Shown: piece by piece, positions 1 through 7,477 of the stretch
Layout: each line of letters opens with the position of its first letter
Position numbering within the stretch: the first letter of the stretch is position 1
Origin: Fructilactobacillus ixorae
GTDB lineage: Bacteria; Bacillota; Bacilli; Lactobacillales; Lactobacillaceae
Length of the DNA stretch: 64,000 nt
Direction: 5' to 3'
Assembly: GCF_024029915.1 (NCBI RefSeq)
Contig: NZ_CP097478.1
Span: 186,001 to 250,000 of the forward strand
Notes under the pieces: generated by a model
Database searches by the model: none
Seen by the model: the letters and a program-made list of their open reading frames with translations, nothing else
Told to the model about the DNA's origin: nothing
Translations under genes and position numbers: made by a program

Positions 1-1
1 A

Positions 2-637
2 CTAAGCGACCAGGAACGGGCAACAATGGGGGCTGTGGTCACGAGGGCTATGAAGGGGATTAATTACGAAAACACGGGGACCTTTGAGTTCCTGATGGAT
101 CGTGACCACCAGTTTTACTTCATGGAAATGAATACCCGCCTGCAGGTCGAACATACCATTACCGAAGAAGTGGCCGGCGTGGAACTGATTAAAGCGATGA
201 TTCAGGTCGCTGACGGAGAGAATTTGCCGTTTCAACAGGCTGACTGTGGGGTACATGGCTATGCCCTCGAGTGCCGCATTAATGCCGAGGCCCCAGCCCG
301 TAATTTTCAACCCTGTGCTGGAAAGATTACGGCGCTCCACTTCCCCGTGGGGACGTACGGAGTGCGCATTGACGCGGGGGTCGAAGCTGGGAGTGTGATT
401 TCTCCGTTTTACGATTCGATGATTGCTAAAATCATCGTGCACATGCCAACGAAGACCCAAGCGGTACGCAAGCTCATTCGTGTGCTACAAGAATTTCGCA
501 TTGACGGAGTTGAAACGAACCGTCAGTTTTTACTTGATTTGCTGCACGATCAGCACTTTCAAACGGGGGATTTTAACAACCTCTACATTGAAAATGTCTT
601 TTTGAAAGATTGGATGAAACAACATGGAGCAAAATAA
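2..637 (+). CDS. accC: Acetyl-CoA carboxylase biotin carboxylase subunit (5' end outside window)
   Basis: Biotin carboxylase carries out the ATP-dependent carboxylation of biotin on the biotin carboxyl carrier protein, the first half-reaction of malonyl-CoA synthesis in the cytoplasm. The frame is open from base 2, so only the C-terminal 211 residues are visible. They contain the FEFLMDRDHQFYFMEMNTR and LQVEHTITE stretch, which holds the metal- and ATP-binding Glu/Asn residues and the conserved QVEH motif, followed by ALECRINAE, typical of the carboxylase C-domain. The stop overlaps accD by 14 bases, so translation is probably coupled. Family identity is clear; only the N-terminus is missing because of the window edge. 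Confidence 0.95.
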   Translation, partial: LSDQERATMGAVVTRAMKGINYENTGTFEFLMDRDHQFYFMEMNTRLQVEHTITEEVAGVELIKAMIQVADGENLPFQQADCGVHGYALECRINAEAPARNFQPCAGKITALHFPVGTYGVRIDAGVEAGSVISPFYDSMIAKIIVHMPTKTQAVRKLIRVLQEFRIDGVETNRQFLLDLLHDQHFQTGDFNNLYIENVFLKDWMKQHGAK

Positions 638-1463
638 CGCAAAGCAGCCAAGTCCCGCGGAGTTACAAAAACGCATGGAACAAATTCCAGACGTGTGGAC
701 GAAGTGTCCCATTTGTGGGGAAATGATTTATAAGAAACACTTGGATCAATTCAAGGAGTGTCCTAACTGTCATTACGGGTTCCGGTTAGGGGCGCAAGCG
801 CGAATTGCGTTACTGTGTGATGATTTTCAACCGGTTAACGACCAGTTACAGGCGCCCAGTAAATTTCAAGATCCAAAATACCAACAAAAATTACAGCAAG
901 CCCGCGCCACAACGAAACTAAATGAAGCGGTCTTAACTGGAACGGGCACGATTGCGGGGCAGCGCGCGGCAATCGGAGTGATGGACTGGCGGTTCATCAT
1001 GGGGAGCCTCGGCACCACGACTGGGGAGTTACTCGCCCGGCTCTTTGAATTAGCAACGAAGGATAACCTCCCGGTGGTGATTTTTACCGCCTCGGGGGGC
1101 GCCCGCATGCAGGAGGGAATTGAATCCTTGATGCAGATGGCGAAGGTCTCAGAAGCGGTCGCTGAACACAGTCGGGCCGGCTTGGTCTACATTAGTTACC
1201 TCTGTGATCCGACAACTGGGGGCGTGACCGCTAGTTTTGCGATGGAAGGGGATTTGCTCCTGGCAGAACCGCATGCCTTAATTGGGTTTGCGGGTCGGCG
1301 AGTTATTGAACATACAATTCAACAAATCCCTCCCCGAGACTTTCAACGAGCAGAAACATTGTTAAAGCACGGCTTCTTAGATGCCATCGTGCCCCGGCGG
1401 GAAATGGTAACAACGCTCGGACAAATTTTAGCGATTCACGAAGGTGGTGATTGGCGTGGCTAA
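624..1463 (+). CDS. accD: Acetyl-CoA carboxylase carboxyltransferase subunit beta
   Basis: This is the beta half of the carboxyltransferase that moves the carboxyl group from carboxybiotin to acetyl-CoA. At 279 residues it has the family's usual length. A four-cysteine zinc ribbon (CPICGEM and CPNCHYG, about residues 28-50) precedes the crotonase-fold domain with FTASGGARMQEG and TTGGVTASFAM, which form the oxyanion and acyl-CoA pocket. The start lies inside the end of accC and the stop lies 20 bases inside accA, so accC-accD-accA is one tightly overlapping translational unit, as in other lactobacilli. Confidence 0.96.
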   Translation: MEQNNAKQPSPAELQKRMEQIPDVWTKCPICGEMIYKKHLDQFKECPNCHYGFRLGAQARIALLCDDFQPVNDQLQAPSKFQDPKYQQKLQQARATTKLNEAVLTGTGTIAGQRAAIGVMDWRFIMGSLGTTTGELLARLFELATKDNLPVVIFTASGGARMQEGIESLMQMAKVSEAVAEHSRAGLVYISYLCDPTTGGVTASFAMEGDLLLAEPHALIGFAGRRVIEHTIQQIPPRDFQRAETLLKHGFLDAIVPRREMVTTLGQILAIHEGGDWRG

Positions 1464-2226
1464 GACAACAGCCTTTGACCGGGTGTTACAGGCTCGGTCA
1501 CAGGATAAAATTAGTATCCGGGATCTCGTCGCTGGACTCACGGATAATTTTTTGGAGTTACACGGTGATCGCGCCTATGGTGATGATCCGGCCGTCTACG
1601 GCGGGATTGGCCAACTGCAGGGTCGTCCGGTTACCATCGTGGGGATTCGGAAGGGTGATGACCAAAAGAGTGCCGCTGACGTCCACTTTGGTTCTGCGGA
1701 ACCAGACGGCTATCTCAAGGCGCTCCGTCTGATGAAGCAGGCGGAAAAATTTCACCGCCCGATCATCACGTTGGTGAACACCCCCGGAGCCTATCCCGAT
1801 GTGGAAGCTGAATACCACGGGCAGGGCTACCTGATTTCGCAACTAATCCTGCAGGGGATGCAGCTGCGGGTGCCCTACGTTTCAATCATTGTCGGCGAAG
1901 GGGGTAGTGGGGGCGCCCTTGCCCTCGCGGTAGGAGATACCGTGTGGGCGTTTGAAGAAAGTATTTATTCGGTCTTATCGCCGGAAGGTTACGCCACGAT
2001 TCTTTGGAAAGATTCGAGCCGGGTGCAGGAAGCTGCCGAGGTTATGAAGCTCACCCCAGAGGATTTATTGCAACAGGGGATTATCGATCAGATTATTCCA
2101 GAAGTTCGGACTGATTCGCAAATCGAGCAGTTAAAAACCAAATTATTTGGTAAAATAGAAGAGATAAGTGCAATGTCGACAACCGAAATGCTCCAAAAGC
2201 GGTTCGCTCGGTATCGTAACTTTTAA
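1444..2226 (+). CDS. accA: Acetyl-CoA carboxylase carboxyltransferase subunit alpha
   Basis: The alpha subunit pairs with AccD to form the carboxyltransferase. The 260-residue protein has LHGDRAYGDDPA near residue 40 and the conserved NTPGAYPDVEAE and GEGGSGGALALAVGD segments that line the carboxybiotin site. The start is taken as GTG at 1444; a second GTG follows at 1447 and either could serve. It is somewhat shorter than the E. coli protein because it lacks the N-terminal helical extension, which is common in lactobacilli. It closes the acc block; a weak inverted repeat follows before fabI. Confidence 0.95.
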   Translation: MVIGVAKTTAFDRVLQARSQDKISIRDLVAGLTDNFLELHGDRAYGDDPAVYGGIGQLQGRPVTIVGIRKGDDQKSAADVHFGSAEPDGYLKALRLMKQAEKFHRPIITLVNTPGAYPDVEAEYHGQGYLISQLILQGMQLRVPYVSIIVGEGGSGGALALAVGDTVWAFEESIYSVLSPEGYATILWKDSSRVQEAAEVMKLTPEDLLQQGIIDQIIPEVRTDSQIEQLKTKLFGKIEEISAMSTTEMLQKRFARYRNF

Positions 2227-2240
2227 TTGAGGGGCTAACT

Positions 2241-2278
2241 AATGGGATCTACCTGTTAGTTAGTTTTGTGTTTTTTTA
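2241..2278 (+). terminator. Weak hairpin between accA and fabI
   Basis: Arms CTAACTAA and TTAGTTAG are followed by a T-rich tail. The arms are AT-rich and short, so this may only attenuate read-through into fabI. Confidence 0.4.
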
Positions 2279-2307
2279 ATTAGAAATTGAAAGGATGACC
2301 AAGAACC

Positions 2308-3075
2308 ATGGCTGCTAACTTATTAGAAGGTAAAAAGATTGTCATCATGGGAGTGGCAAACAAAAAAAGCATTGCGTGGGGTTGTGCCCAAGCGGTTGCT
2401 GCGCTCGGTGGTCAAGTAATCTTGACCTATCAAAACGAACGGATGAAACAGAGCTTATCCCGCTTTGTGGCTCCAGAGACGCCGATGTTTGAGTGTGATG
2501 TTGCAGAAGATCAGAACGTTGAACAAACTTTTTCTGCCATTCACGATCAGTTTGGCAACATTGACGGGGTAATCCACGCGATTGCTTACGCCGACAAAGA
2601 AACGCTTCAAAACGGTGTGATTAACACCAAAGAAGCTGGTTTTAATCTTGCCCAGGATGTGAGTGCTTACTCCTTAATCTCGGTAACCCGTTACGCCTCA
2701 AAGATTATGAACAATCCGGGGAGTATCGTGACGATGACTTACATGGGTTCCACTTACGCGATTCGGAACTACAACATGATGGGAATTGCGAAGGCTTCCT
2801 TGGAATCATCCATGCGGTACCTAGCCGTTGAACTGGGTGACCAAGGGATTCGGGTCAACGCTGTTTCGGCTGGGGCCGTTCGGACCTTAGCCGTAACGGG
2901 AGTGAAAGGACACGGGGAACTGCTGAAAGAATCAGAGGCTCTTACCACGGACGGCAAGAGTGTGTCGAAGGCCGAAATCGGGAATACGGTGGCCTTCTTG
3001 GTTAGTGACCTAGCAACTGGAATCACCGGTGACGTGATTTACGTTGATAAGGGAGTGCACCTGTTTAACACTTAG
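2308..3075 (+). CDS. fabI: Enoyl-[acyl-carrier-protein] reductase (NADH)
   Basis: FabI performs the last reduction of each fatty-acid elongation cycle, from trans-2-enoyl-ACP to acyl-ACP. The 255-residue protein is a short-chain dehydrogenase with an N-terminal dinucleotide site (GVANKKSIAWG), the FabI-type IHAIAYA segment and the catalytic Tyr-x6-Lys pair in YNMMGIAKAS, which separates FabI from ordinary SDR enzymes. A purine-rich RBS (AAAGGATG) lies upstream of the ATG. It follows accA by 81 bases and belongs to the fatty-acid operon. It is the classic triclosan target; this is family knowledge, not something the sequence tests. Confidence 0.95.
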   Translation: MAANLLEGKKIVIMGVANKKSIAWGCAQAVAALGGQVILTYQNERMKQSLSRFVAPETPMFECDVAEDQNVEQTFSAIHDQFGNIDGVIHAIAYADKETLQNGVINTKEAGFNLAQDVSAYSLISVTRYASKIMNNPGSIVTMTYMGSTYAIRNYNMMGIAKASLESSMRYLAVELGDQGIRVNAVSAGAVRTLAVTGVKGHGELLKESEALTTDGKSVSKAEIGNTVAFLVSDLATGITGDVIYVDKGVHLFNT

Positions 3076-3078
3076 CTC

Positions 3079-3834
3079 ATGACACTAAATAAGCAACTGT
3101 TAGCAGCGACAACCGGGTTGCCGGTCAGTCATCTGCATCTGTTTACCCAAGTTGATTCGACGATGACCGTGGCGGAACAAACTAAAATGACGGGGTTTCA
3201 TTTAATCGTGGCGGAGCGGATGACGGCGGGTCGCGGGCAACGGGGACATTCGTTTACAGCCCCTCAGACGGGGATGTACGTCACCATTGTCACGCCCGTG
3301 TTACCCCCGTTTTTAACGCAACCGGGATTACTAACCATGGGAGTGGCAGTGGCTACCCACCAGGCCATTGCCCGGGTCTTACACGTGACCACCCAGTTAA
3401 AGTGGGTTAATGATTTGTACTATCATGACCACAAGGTGGGGGGGATTCTAGTCGAGGTGAAAAATAATTCCCACAATCAGCCCGAAAATTATCTGATTGG
3501 GATTGGCTTGAATTTGGCGCCCCACCGGTCGTTAGCGACGGTTCAAGCTACAGCGCTAACAACTGATCTGCACGCCCGTGATCAGTTAATTGCGGAAGTC
3601 TACCGCCGGGTTGTGGCGTTTCTGTGTCAGCCCAAGGTTCAGACGGTGCAAACCCTATATAACCAACACTTGTTGTGGCGGAATCAAGTGGTTCAGGTGA
3701 CCGTAAATCACCACCTGTATCAGGGCTTAATTCAGGGTCTCGACCAGCAACTAAGGTTAGAACTGGTTGATCAAGATGGGGACTTGCACCAGCTCACGGC
3801 TGAGGCCGCGAGCCACTTACGTCCAGTTCGGTAA
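3079..3834 (+). CDS. birA: Biotin--[acetyl-CoA-carboxylase] ligase
   Basis: The protein attaches biotin to the carrier protein of acetyl-CoA carboxylase through biotinyl-AMP. Visible signatures are VDSTM near residue 25, the nucleotide loop AGRGQRGHSF, and LKWVNDLYYHDHKVGGILVE, equivalent to the conserved KWPND and GGIL blocks. At 251 residues it lacks the N-terminal helix-turn-helix of bifunctional BirA repressors, so it is probably a ligase only. It starts four bases after fabI without a clear RBS of its own, which suggests translational coupling and places biotinylation in the operon of the enzyme that needs it. Confidence 0.92.
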   Translation: MTLNKQLLAATTGLPVSHLHLFTQVDSTMTVAEQTKMTGFHLIVAERMTAGRGQRGHSFTAPQTGMYVTIVTPVLPPFLTQPGLLTMGVAVATHQAIARVLHVTTQLKWVNDLYYHDHKVGGILVEVKNNSHNQPENYLIGIGLNLAPHRSLATVQATALTTDLHARDQLIAEVYRRVVAFLCQPKVQTVQTLYNQHLLWRNQVVQVTVNHHLYQGLIQGLDQQLRLELVDQDGDLHQLTAEAASHLRPVR

Positions 3835-3855
3835 TCGCCGGAGGAGGAAGGGATT

Positions 3856-4395
3856 TTGCATCCAAAACGAGAAAAAAAGCGGGAACAAACCCGGCAGCAA
3901 ATTATTTCGGGACTGTTAGAGTTAATGCTCGAAAAACCCTACGCGGAAATCACCGTGAAGGAACTCTGCAAGCAGGCCAAGGTCTCTCGGATGACCTTTT
4001 ACCGGAATTTTCATACGAAGGAAGAGGTGATTGAGGGGCAATTTGCGATGGTCTACGCAACTTTCATCCAACGCCTGGTGGCCCAAAAACGGTTTGCCTT
4101 TTACGACGTAGCGACGACCTTCTTTACCCTCATTAAGGAAAACCAACTGATGATGGAGGCCCTGGTGCAAAACAACCTGACGAACCTCCTCTTAGACGCT
4201 CTGACTAACTACGTAAAAACGTTGATTGAACAGCAAATTTTGATTACTCGGGAACAGTCCTCTCATTTTTTAGTGGCCATGATTTCTGGAGGATTAACCG
4301 AAGTGATCGTGGTGTGGACGAAGAATGGGATGCAGGAACCGGTGGAAGAGCTGGTTCTGTTTGCATCGAAGTACATGCATTTAAAGACTAATTAA
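3856..4395 (+). CDS. TetR/AcrR-family transcriptional regulator
   Basis: A 179-residue regulator with an N-terminal TetR DNA-binding domain: TRQQIISGLLELM, then the recognition region CKQAKVSRMTFYRNF, ending about residue 55. The remaining helical part would bind a ligand and form the dimer. The start is TTG at 3856, chosen because a strong GGAGGAGG ribosome site lies just upstream. It is the last gene of the fatty-acid/biotin cluster and is followed by a good terminator. FabT, the usual fatty-acid repressor of lactic acid bacteria, is a MarR protein, so this is not FabT. Its target is unknown. Confidence 0.85.
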   Translation: MHPKREKKREQTRQQIISGLLELMLEKPYAEITVKELCKQAKVSRMTFYRNFHTKEEVIEGQFAMVYATFIQRLVAQKRFAFYDVATTFFTLIKENQLMMEALVQNNLTNLLLDALTNYVKTLIEQQILITREQSSHFLVAMISGGLTEVIVVWTKNGMQEPVEELVLFASKYMHLKTN

Positions 4396-4423
4396 AAAGG
4401 CACCCATAACGGGTGCCTTTTTT
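4396..4423 (+). terminator. Rho-independent terminator after TetR gene
   Basis: GGCACCC and GGGTGCC pair across a five-base loop and are followed by a run of seven T. It starts directly after the stop codon of the regulator and ends the fatty-acid cluster. Confidence 0.9.
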
Positions 4424-4450
4424 AATTGCTCTGTGAAAAAGAAGCTACAA

Positions 4451-4478
4451 AAAAACACTCACAAGTGTGAGTGTTTTT
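4451..4478 (-). terminator. Terminator of the cold-shock gene
   Basis: A nine-base stem (ACACTCACA with TGTGAGTGT), flanked by A and T runs, lies just past the stop of the minus-strand cold-shock gene. It could also work on the plus strand. Confidence 0.85.
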
Positions 4479-4487
4479 AAAAGTTAA

Positions 4488-4691
4488 TTAACCTTCAACG
4501 GGAGTAACGTTAGCAGCTTGTGGGCCACGGTCGCCATCTTCAACGTCTAAAGTAACTTTTTCGCCTTCGTCAAGGGTTTTGAAACCGTCCTTGTTGATAG
4601 CTGAGAAGTGAACGAATACGTCACCATCGTCAGTTGTAATAAAACCGTAACCCTTGTCAGCGTTAAACCATTTAACAGTACCTTGCTTCAT
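4488..4691 (-). CDS. CspA-family cold-shock protein
   Basis: A 67-residue single OB-fold protein that binds single-stranded RNA and DNA and loosens RNA structure in the cold. The RNP1-type KGYGFITT and RNP2-type DVFVHFSAI motifs and the N-terminal [11 protein letters not shown] are all intact, and the length matches the family exactly. A strong promoter lies well upstream, leaving a leader of roughly 118 nt, typical of cold-shock mRNAs whose structure controls translation. Which csp paralogue this is (A, B, C or L) cannot be decided from the sequence. Confidence 0.95.
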   Translation of the reverse strand: MKQGTVKWFNADKGYGFITTDDGDVFVHFSAINKDGFKTLDEGEKVTLDVEDGDRGPQAANVTPVEG

Positions 4692-4815
4692 AATATGAAA
4701 CCTCCATAAAAAAATATATTTAATGTTGCTCTAGTTTGAATCTAATAAGGAAGTCATTCTATATAAAACAAAACAAGAAACCTTAAAAACTCGAAACCTA
4801 TCACACATTGGTATA

Positions 4816-4843
4816 AGTATAACATGGCACCTGGGAATGTCAA
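4816..4843 (-). promoter_or_regulatory. Promoter of the cold-shock gene
   Basis: Read on the minus strand, TTGACA (4843-4838) and TATACT (4821-4816) are 16 bases apart, with TG one base before the -10. Transcription would start near 4809 and give a long 5' leader. Confidence 0.8.
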
Positions 4844-4937
4844 CCACTATTCCACATTTTTTGGAGAACCGAGCAGGGTGCTTTACCGGCTTACGCGAAA
4901 AAAGTACAATAAAAGCTAACGAAACGGAGGGAACAAA

Positions 4938-5636
4938 GTGAAAACCTTAGTAATTGTGGCTCATCCCGAATACGCAGATTCGAGCACCCAAGCTTTTTTA
5001 AAGCGGGGGCAGGCAGGGTTAGAAAACGTAACGTGGAAACGGTTAGACTCCAGTCAGTGGCCGTTAACAGTTGCTGCGGAACAACAGGCACTGATTGCAG
5101 CGGACCGGGTGATTTTCCAATTTCCTCTATACTGGTATAGCGCACCGGCGCTACTGAAACAGTGGGAAGACGACGTGTTAACCCGGGCCTTCACCTTTGC
5201 TGGTGAACGGGGTTGTTTAGCCGCCAAACAGCTTGGAATCGTTACCTCGTTGGGCTCGGCTGAACAGGAGTTTCAGGCAGGTGGGACCGAGGACTTTAGC
5301 CTGTCGGAAATTCTGACACCCTATCGGGCCATCGCACACCGCGCTGGGATGCAGTTTTTAAAGCCATTGGTGATTGACCAGTTTGGCTACCAGTCAGAGG
5401 CGGAACAGGCCGAATTATTGATCAAGTACCAGCAGTATCTAACTGCTCCGCAACCATTGTCCTTTGAGCAACGCGTGGCCTGGTTAATTCAGCAGCTCAA
5501 ACGGTGGCAGACGACACAACCAGCAGAACGACAGCAACGCTTAGCGTTGGTGATTAACCAACTAAGCGCAAATCAGGAGCATTTAGATGACCTTAAGGAT
5601 CAGATTAAATTGATTCGTCAAGCAGAGGAGGGCTAG
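4938..5636 (+). CDS. NAD(P)H-dependent oxidoreductase, flavodoxin-like fold, with C-terminal extension
   Basis: Residues 1-170 match the NQO/KefF/YwrO-type quinone reductase family: the FMN-binding start KTLVIVAHPEYADSS, the FQFPLYWYSAPALLKQW block and a conserved GILTPYRAIAH-like region (here SEILTPYRAIAHRAGMQF). It probably reduces quinones or similar electrophiles with NAD(P)H. The last 60 or so residues are an uncommon glutamine- and charge-rich helical tail that probably forms a coiled coil. The start is GTG at 4938 behind CGGAGGG. A 60-residue gene follows two bases later, so the two form an operon. Confidence 0.85.
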   Translation: MKTLVIVAHPEYADSSTQAFLKRGQAGLENVTWKRLDSSQWPLTVAAEQQALIAADRVIFQFPLYWYSAPALLKQWEDDVLTRAFTFAGERGCLAAKQLGIVTSLGSAEQEFQAGGTEDFSLSEILTPYRAIAHRAGMQFLKPLVIDQFGYQSEAEQAELLIKYQQYLTAPQPLSFEQRVAWLIQQLKRWQTTQPAERQQRLALVINQLSANQEHLDDLKDQIKLIRQAEEG

Positions 5637-5638
5637 CA

Positions 5639-5821
5639 ATGGAAACCGAACGGTGGTTATTAGAAACCCTAACTGAGTTAGAGGCGGAGGCGGGACCACT
5701 GCCTGTGACGACCAGTGCCTTACTGGCAGCGACCCGGGCGGCCGTAACACAGCAGGCGCAACGAATTGACCAAGCCGAAGCGGAACTGGATGGACGCATC
5801 TGGAGTCCAGCGCAGTGGTAA
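5639..5821 (+). CDS. Small hypothetical protein, 60 residues
   Basis: I do not recognise this protein. It is predicted to be helical, with acidic stretches (LTELEAEAG and IDQAEAELDG) and no membrane segment. It begins two bases after the oxidoreductase stop and has its own strong RBS (GAGGAGGG), which supports it as a real gene. Its character resembles the charged tail of the upstream oxidoreductase, so the two may interact; that is only inference. Confidence 0.6.
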   Translation: METERWLLETLTELEAEAGPLPVTTSALLAATRAAVTQQAQRIDQAEAELDGRIWSPAQW

Positions 5822-5827
5822 ATAAAA

Positions 5828-5868
5828 ATCCCACGAAAGTGAGCTGCGTAGCTCTGCTTTCGTGGGAT
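5828..5868 (-). terminator. Strong hairpin terminator after the kinase gene
   Basis: Twelve-base arms (ATCCCACGAAAG with CTTTCGTGGGAT) enclose a nested GAGCT/AGCTC stem. The T-rich tail is on the minus strand, so this mainly ends the convergent kinase gene. Confidence 0.85.
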
Positions 5869-5870
5869 GG

Positions 5871-6674
5871 TTAAGAAGTCGCCCAGTGATTAATGGGTCC
5901 AAACTGATGGCCCACGTTAATTCCGTTCTTAATGCAGGCATCCACGTAGGCCTTCGCGTTTCGAATGGCAGTTTCAACGGAGTGACCGAGTCCAAGTTCA
6001 GCCGTGATGGCGGCCGACAGGGTGTCCCCCGTCCCGTTTTTATGGGTGGTTTTGTAGTATGGTTCTGTGAGTTCAAAACTAGTTCCGTTTTCAAGGAGGA
6101 CGTAGTCGGTAACGGTCGTCTGGTCAGCTTGATCATGGCGGCCCTTCACCATTACGTTGCGAGCGCCCAGTTGTTGGAGCTGATGGGCTGCTTGGGCTTG
6201 AAAGTCCGGGGTCTTTGGATCGATCCCAGTTAGTTTCACGGCCTCAAAGAAATTGGGCGTGAGGACTTCAGCCAGCGGTAAGAGGCGCTTGACTAACGTT
6301 TCAAAGGCAACCTGTTCTAACAACTGGTCCCCGTGCTTGGTGATGATGACCGGATCCACCACGAGGGGACCAAAGTCGTACTTTTCGTAGTTATCGGCCA
6401 CCGTGTTAATAATGGTAGCGTCCGCTAACATTCCGGTTTTAGCGGCCCGAATGTGGAAATCAGTCGCGAGGTCGTGGAACTCCTGACTAATGAAGTCAGC
6501 GCTCATGTTAACTCCAGCGTGAATCCCAAAGGAGTTCCCTGCAACACAGGCCGTGATGATGGTTGCCCCGTACACGTGCTTGGCAAAAAAGGTTAACAGG
6601 TCGGCTTGCATGCCGGCACTACCATCACTATCGCTACCGGCGATGGTGACGACCTGGGGATAATCGTTGAGCAT
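5871..6674 (-). CDS. Pyridoxal / hydroxymethylpyrimidine kinase (PdxK/ThiD family)
   Basis: A 267-residue ribokinase-superfamily enzyme that phosphorylates a vitamin precursor, either pyridoxal (B6) or hydroxymethylpyrimidine (B1). Visible features are the substrate-binding start AGSDSDGSAGMQADL, KTGML, VVDPVI, and the C-terminal anion-hole motif KNGTGDTLSAAI with the catalytic Asp. No thiamine genes are adjacent, and Firmicute proteins of this type are often pyridoxal kinases, so the B6 role is somewhat more likely. The RBS (AAGGAGGCGG on the minus strand) is strong. The gene stands alone. Confidence 0.85.
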   Translation of the reverse strand: MLNDYPQVVTIAGSDSDGSAGMQADLLTFFAKHVYGATIITACVAGNSFGIHAGVNMSADFISQEFHDLATDFHIRAAKTGMLADATIINTVADNYEKYDFGPLVVDPVIITKHGDQLLEQVAFETLVKRLLPLAEVLTPNFFEAVKLTGIDPKTPDFQAQAAHQLQQLGARNVMVKGRHDQADQTTVTDYVLLENGTSFELTEPYYKTTHKNGTGDTLSAAITAELGLGHSVETAIRNAKAYVDACIKNGINVGHQFGPINHWATS

Positions 6675-6699
6675 AAAGGCTCCGCCTCCTTGAAGAAAT

Positions 6700-6729
6700 T
6701 TGATTTTTTCACGTTGGGTGTATTATAAT
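6700..6729 (+). promoter_or_regulatory. Promoter of the 41-residue gene
   Basis: TTGATT (6700-6705) and a perfect TATAAT (6724-6729) are separated by 18 bases, about 45 bases ahead of the small ORF. Confidence 0.65.
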
Positions 6730-6774
6730 ACAAGGAGCTGTTATTTGTAAGTCTAAAGTAAAGGAGTGTTCATC

Positions 6775-6900
6775 ATGAGAATTTGTCATCCAAATGGTGT
6801 CCAAGGTCGGCGACCAATTGACCAGAAAAAACGCAAAAAAGAACAAAAAAGAGTAGCAGATTTACAAAAGTTCTTGAAACAAAAACCTGCTGAAAAGTAA
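6775..6900 (+). CDS. Small basic hypothetical protein, 41 residues
   Basis: An ATG at 6775 with RBS AAGGAGTG opens a 41-codon frame beginning MRICHPNGVQGRRPIDQ and continuing with a lysine-rich helix (KKRKKEQKRVADLQKF). A consensus-like promoter lies upstream and a good terminator follows the stop, so it looks like a complete monocistronic gene rather than noise. The charge pattern suggests nucleic-acid or ribosome binding, but I do not recognise the family and assign no function. Confidence 0.6.
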   Translation: MRICHPNGVQGRRPIDQKKRKKEQKRVADLQKFLKQKPAEK

Positions 6901-6908
6901 GTAAAAAA

Positions 6909-6946
6909 GGGAGTTACGCCTTAACGCGTAGCTCCCTTTTCTTTTT
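6909..6946 (+). terminator. Shared terminator between convergent genes
   Basis: GGGAGTTACGC pairs with GCGTAGCTCCC, with one G-U pair, and is followed by a T-rich tail on the plus strand. The loop holds the stop codon of the convergent minus-strand gene. Confidence 0.85.
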
Positions 6947-7376
6947 TGGCTTTCGTAGCCTTCACAATTTCTTTTTTCTTCAATTTTGACATGGCCCGCA
7001 GTTGGTCTTTCAACTCGTTAATTTCTGCGGCGTGACTCTCTTTCCACTTCGCAAAGGAATTACTTGAGTCCGTATCCGCCGGTTTTAGCCCGGTATTTAA
7101 CCAAAACATTGCTTCTGAAAGGCTGTTAAAATTCCGTAACCAGAGCGTTTGGCCGTTTTCAGAATCAAAGGCAACGTAGGAACGGGGCTTCTTTTTCAGA
7201 AACGTGTGCCGTCTAATTTTAAAAGCTTCTCTTTTTCTGGTTAAATAGTAATCAGGTAAAATAAAGCTTCCAGCGGAAATTAATTGAGGAAAACGTTCAT
7301 TGCGTTTGGCGTGTCGATCGCGCAACATTTTCATGGCTTGATCAGCCGTGATTAGTTCGATATTAAGCTCAGACAT
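6921..7376 (-). CDS. Hypothetical protein, 151 residues
   Basis: I do not recognise this family. The protein is soluble and basic. The middle has a compact, possibly beta-rich segment (YVAFDSENGQTLWLRNFNS) and the last 50 residues are a charged helix ending in a lysine-rich tail (KKKEIVKATKAKKEKG), as seen in small nucleic-acid-associated proteins. The ATG follows a strong RBS (GGGAGGAG) at a normal distance. It is divergent from the RNase H gene, sharing a 100-base intergenic region, and convergent with the 41-residue gene. Confidence 0.75.
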   Translation of the reverse strand: MSELNIELITADQAMKMLRDRHAKRNERFPQLISAGSFILPDYYLTRKREAFKIRRHTFLKKKPRSYVAFDSENGQTLWLRNFNSLSEAMFWLNTGLKPADTDSSNSFAKWKESHAAEINELKDQLRAMSKLKKKEIVKATKAKKEKGATR

Positions 7377-7477
7377 TATTATTCTCCTCCCACTTATACT
7401 ATTATTTTTACATAAAAAGCACGTCCTGCAAAGGATTTAGACTGATTAATTATAAATTACCACAAAGGAGTCTCGTG

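Noticed and set aside
3856..4395. Calling the TetR gene the fatty-acid repressor FabT
   Set aside because: FabT belongs to the MarR family and normally heads the fab operon; this is a TetR protein at the end of it.
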